NCBI GenBank assembly: GCA_023382675.1
Contig: JAHDWN010000029.1
Coordinates: 1-40,876, forward strand
DNA from: Anaerolineae bacterium
GTDB lineage: Bacteria; Chloroflexota; Anaerolineae; Aggregatilineales; Phototrophicaceae
DNA: 40,876 nt
Direction: 5' to 3'
In this document: piece after piece, positions 38,891 through 40,876 of the stretch
How the letters are laid out: each line of letters opens with the position of its first letter
Position numbering within the stretch: position 1 is the first letter of the stretch
Translations under genes and position numbers: made by a program
The notes under the pieces: model-generated
The model's input: only the letters and a program-made list of their open reading frames with translations
Told to the model about the DNA's origin: nothing
Database searches by the model: none

Positions 38891-40876
38891 TTAAGCGCTC
38901 TGTGGCCTAGCTGTGGGACCTAGTTCCGGCGTTACAGTTTGAGAAGGCCGTATGGAATCAGAGGTAGGCGTTGGTGACATATCTTGCTCTGTACATAGAG
39001 GTTCGACTCTGTAGTCGCGCCGTTGCTCGCAGGTCAGTTCCGGGAGGTAGCGGTTGTCTTTGATCCAGGAGAGGAGATCATCTGGATACGGTTCGATCTT
39101 CCACAGAATCAAGCTCCCATCTCCGGAAGCTGTGATTGCCCTTTCGTTGTCTTGAAAATAGCTAATTCCAAAGACAGGTCCAACATGCCCAATGTATCGG
39201 CGCAGCATCTCCTGGGTGGCAACGTCCCATAAGATCATGGTGCTGTCGCTGGAGCCAGAAAGAACGTATTGACCATCCGGGCTGAACGTGGCACTCCAAA
39301 CTGCATTTCGATGGCCGATCATGTGACCAATGATGTCTCCTGTTGAAATATCCCATAAGATCAATGTCGTGTCGAGCGCAGCTGAGAGCACCGTGCGTCC
39401 ATCCGGGCTGAAAGCGACGTGATTTACCGGGCTTGCATGACCGTCAAATCGTCTGATAGGTTGTCCAGTCGCCGTATCCCACAATGTGAACGAGTTGTCT
39501 GCGGAACAAGCAGCAAACATCGAACCATTGGGGTTAAACGTCAGGCAGGGTAGGTCGCCTGGGCCTACTTCAAGCTGATAAATCTTCTCGCCGCTGGCCA
39601 CATCCCAGAGAATAACAGTACCATCGCGCGAAGCAGAAAGAACCACAGTACCATCGGGGCTGACGTCGATACTCTGCACCACATCAGTATGACCACGAAA
39701 ATACTTGATGGGTGCTCCCGTTTCCAAATCCCATTGAATGAGTGTTGTATCGCCAGAGCCTGAAATTGCGGTGCGCCCATCGGGGCCGAAATCGACCGAG
39801 AAGATTCTTCCTACATGTCCCAAGAGTTCGCGTATGGTGCGCCCGGTATCGATGTCCCAAAGTCTGAGTGTTCGCCCCGTGGTGCCAGACAATGCAGTGC
39901 GACCATCTGGACTGATCGCTACCTGCAGAACGACACCATCAACACTTCGGTAGCGTCGCAGTATCTCTTCGAGCTTGATATCCCAGTGAATGATAGTGTT
40001 GTCGCTGGATGCTGAAAGTACCGATTCGCCATCCGGGCTGAAGTCGACAGAGTTTACCCAATCTGTATGTCGATACAATTGACGTAGTCGATCGCCTGAC
40101 TCTACATCCCAAAGAACTAGCGATCGATCGCTATTTGCAGTGACGATACTATGACCGTCGGGATGAAAACTCAGCGCCAACACCAGTCCTAGATGAGTGG
40201 TGAGATCGCCGGGTTCCCCCGCAAGACGGTGGAGCAATTCACCGGATTCCGCATCCCAGAGCACGGCAGATTTGTCTGCAGAACCTGAAGCGATTACTCG
40301 TCCATTCGGACTATATGCGACGCTATAGACGCTGTCCAAATGACCATCAATTTCACGCAGAAGCTGTCCTGTGGCAACTTCCCATACAATGACGAGTTTA
40401 TCTTCTCCACCGGAAATGGCGGTTTGCCCATCTGGGCTGAAGTCCACGCAATAAACTTCACCGTTATGGCCTTCGAGCCGCCTGATAATAGCCCCCTCAC
40501 TGGCATCCCAAAGGATAAGTGTCTTGTCTGAAGAAGCGGAAAGGATGTAACGACCATCCGGGCTGTAGGCGACGCTGTTTACTGGGCCAGCATGTCCATA
40601 GAGCGTGTGGATGACTTCACCAGACTCGATGTCCCAGATCTTGAGCGTTCGATCCGCAGATGCTGAAACCGCATTGGTGTTATCTGGACTGAAGGCAACT
40701 GCCCGAACTGAATCGGAGTGCCCCGAAAAATGACGTAAGGGCTGCCCCGTTGTCACGTCCCAAAGGATGAGGTCGTGATCTGCCGAGCCAGACAGGGCGG
40801 TTTGCCCGTCACGGCTGTAATCGATGGCAAGTACATCATCTGTATGTCCATACCAGATATTTCGTATCCAGGAATG
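38891..40876 (-). CDS. WD40-repeat protein, at least 14 repeats (5' end outside window)
   Basis: The frame is open to the window edge, so the start lies beyond 40876; a GTG at 40756 is internal to a repeat and not the true start. 14 WD40 units are visible, each about 42 residues with the pattern GH...V.SV.FSPDG..ILS.S.D.T..LWD...G, enough for two seven-bladed propellers. After the last unit comes a conserved-looking tail (DDLLSWIKDNRYLPELTCEQ) and a Pro/Ser/Thr-rich end. N-terminal domains (often kinase, TIR or STAND) would lie outside the window. It probably serves as an interaction scaffold; partner unknown. Confidence 0.85.
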   Translation of the reverse strand, partial: HSWIRNIWYGHTDDVLAIDYSRDGQTALSGSADHDLILWDVTTGQPLRHFSGHSDSVRAVAFSPDNTNAVSASADRTLKIWDIESGEVIHTLYGHAGPVNSVAYSPDGRYILSASSDKTLILWDASEGAIIRRLEGHNGEVYCVDFSPDGQTAISGGEDKLVIVWEVATGQLLREIDGHLDSVYSVAYSPNGRVIASGSADKSAVLWDAESGELLHRLAGEPGDLTTHLGLVLALSFHPDGHSIVTANSDRSLVLWDVESGDRLRQLYRHTDWVNSVDFSPDGESVLSASSDNTIIHWDIKLEEILRRYRSVDGVVLQVAISPDGRTALSGTTGRTLRLWDIDTGRTIRELLGHVGRIFSVDFGPDGRTAISGSGDTTLIQWDLETGAPIKYFRGHTDVVQSIDVSPDGTVVLSASRDGTVILWDVASGEKIYQLEVGPGDLPCLTFNPNGSMFAACSADNSFTLWDTATGQPIRRFDGHASPVNHVAFSPDGRTVLSAALDTTLILWDISTGDIIGHMIGHRNAVWSATFSPDGQYVLSGSSDSTMILWDVATQEMLRRYIGHVGPVFGISYFQDNERAITASGDGSLILWKIEPYPDDLLSWIKDNRYLPELTCEQRRDYRVEPLCTEQDMSPTPTSDSIRPSQTVTPELGPTARPQSA

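Noticed and set aside
40757-40876. The GTG at 40756 as the start of the WD40 protein
   Set aside because: The same frame continues upstream through a good WD40 unit to the window edge, so the gene is cut by the edge.

Overview
The window reads as an accessory, defence-rich stretch from a moderately GC-rich bacterium, most likely a member of the Chloroflexota. That placement is an inference. It rests on the long WD40 protein with its conserved tail, the secreted VGIGT-repeat protein with its characteristic C-terminal domain, and GC-rich palindromes encoding SPSPxGEG-type peptides inside and between genes. No rRNA, tRNA or CRISPR array was seen.

Layout. (1) 1-3114, minus strand: a plasmid-type replication/partition module, with a ribbon-helix-helix regulator, ParA, a ParB-like partner that carries palindromic iteron-like repeats inside its own reading frame, and a winged-helix replication protein (phage O type). 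(2) 3246-16407, plus strand: a DISARM-like operon. It holds a 1725-aa DEAD/DEAH helicase with a DUF1998 region and a C-terminal PD-(D/E)XK-like domain, a SNF2 helicase (DrmD-like), a membrane-anchored small protein, and a 1510-aa Eco57I-type adenine methylase (DrmMI-like). The methylase carries an in-frame DUF559-type nuclease domain bracketed by GC-rich palindromes. (3) 16408-21880: a layered array in which small cargo genes (a standalone Mrr-N-like domain, a zinc ribbon, a beta-trefoil-like protein, a double-TIR protein, a TIR-transmembrane-ectodomain protein) alternate with five remnant copies of the 3' end of the methylase gene. (4) 21885-27612, plus strand: more restriction-type genes, namely a small FSGGEQTN domain, an unknown 95-aa protein, a GmrSD-like DUF262/DUF1524 enzyme, a possible uracil-DNA-glycosylase-fold protein, and an Mrr-N/NERD/UvrD-type helicase. 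(5) 27771-34373, mainly minus strand: two related small helix-turn-helix genes (one broken), a small conserved protein, and a two-gene unit encoding a VGIGT-repeat fibre-like protein and a large beta-rich protein ending in a peptidoglycan-binding and LAS-type peptidase domain. (6) 34869-40876: a secreted, catalytically degenerate subtilase with an SH3b domain, convergent with an O-antigen-ligase-like membrane protein, which lies downstream of a 14-repeat WD40 protein cut by the window edge.

The most unusual structure is region 3 with the 3' half of the methylase. The methylase changes base composition at about 15200. A GC-rich copy of its C-terminus, matching the composition of its N-terminal half, lies displaced at 16931-17329. 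Four shorter copies of the last 66-100 bases follow, one after each cargo gene, and each ends in its own stop codon 18-105 bases before the next gene. The simplest reading is repeated acquisition of [methylase 3' end + cargo gene] units at one point, each event changing the methylase target-recognition region and adding an accessory defence gene. This would be a stratified record of cassette gain without an integrase in the array. It is a hypothesis drawn from sequence layout only.
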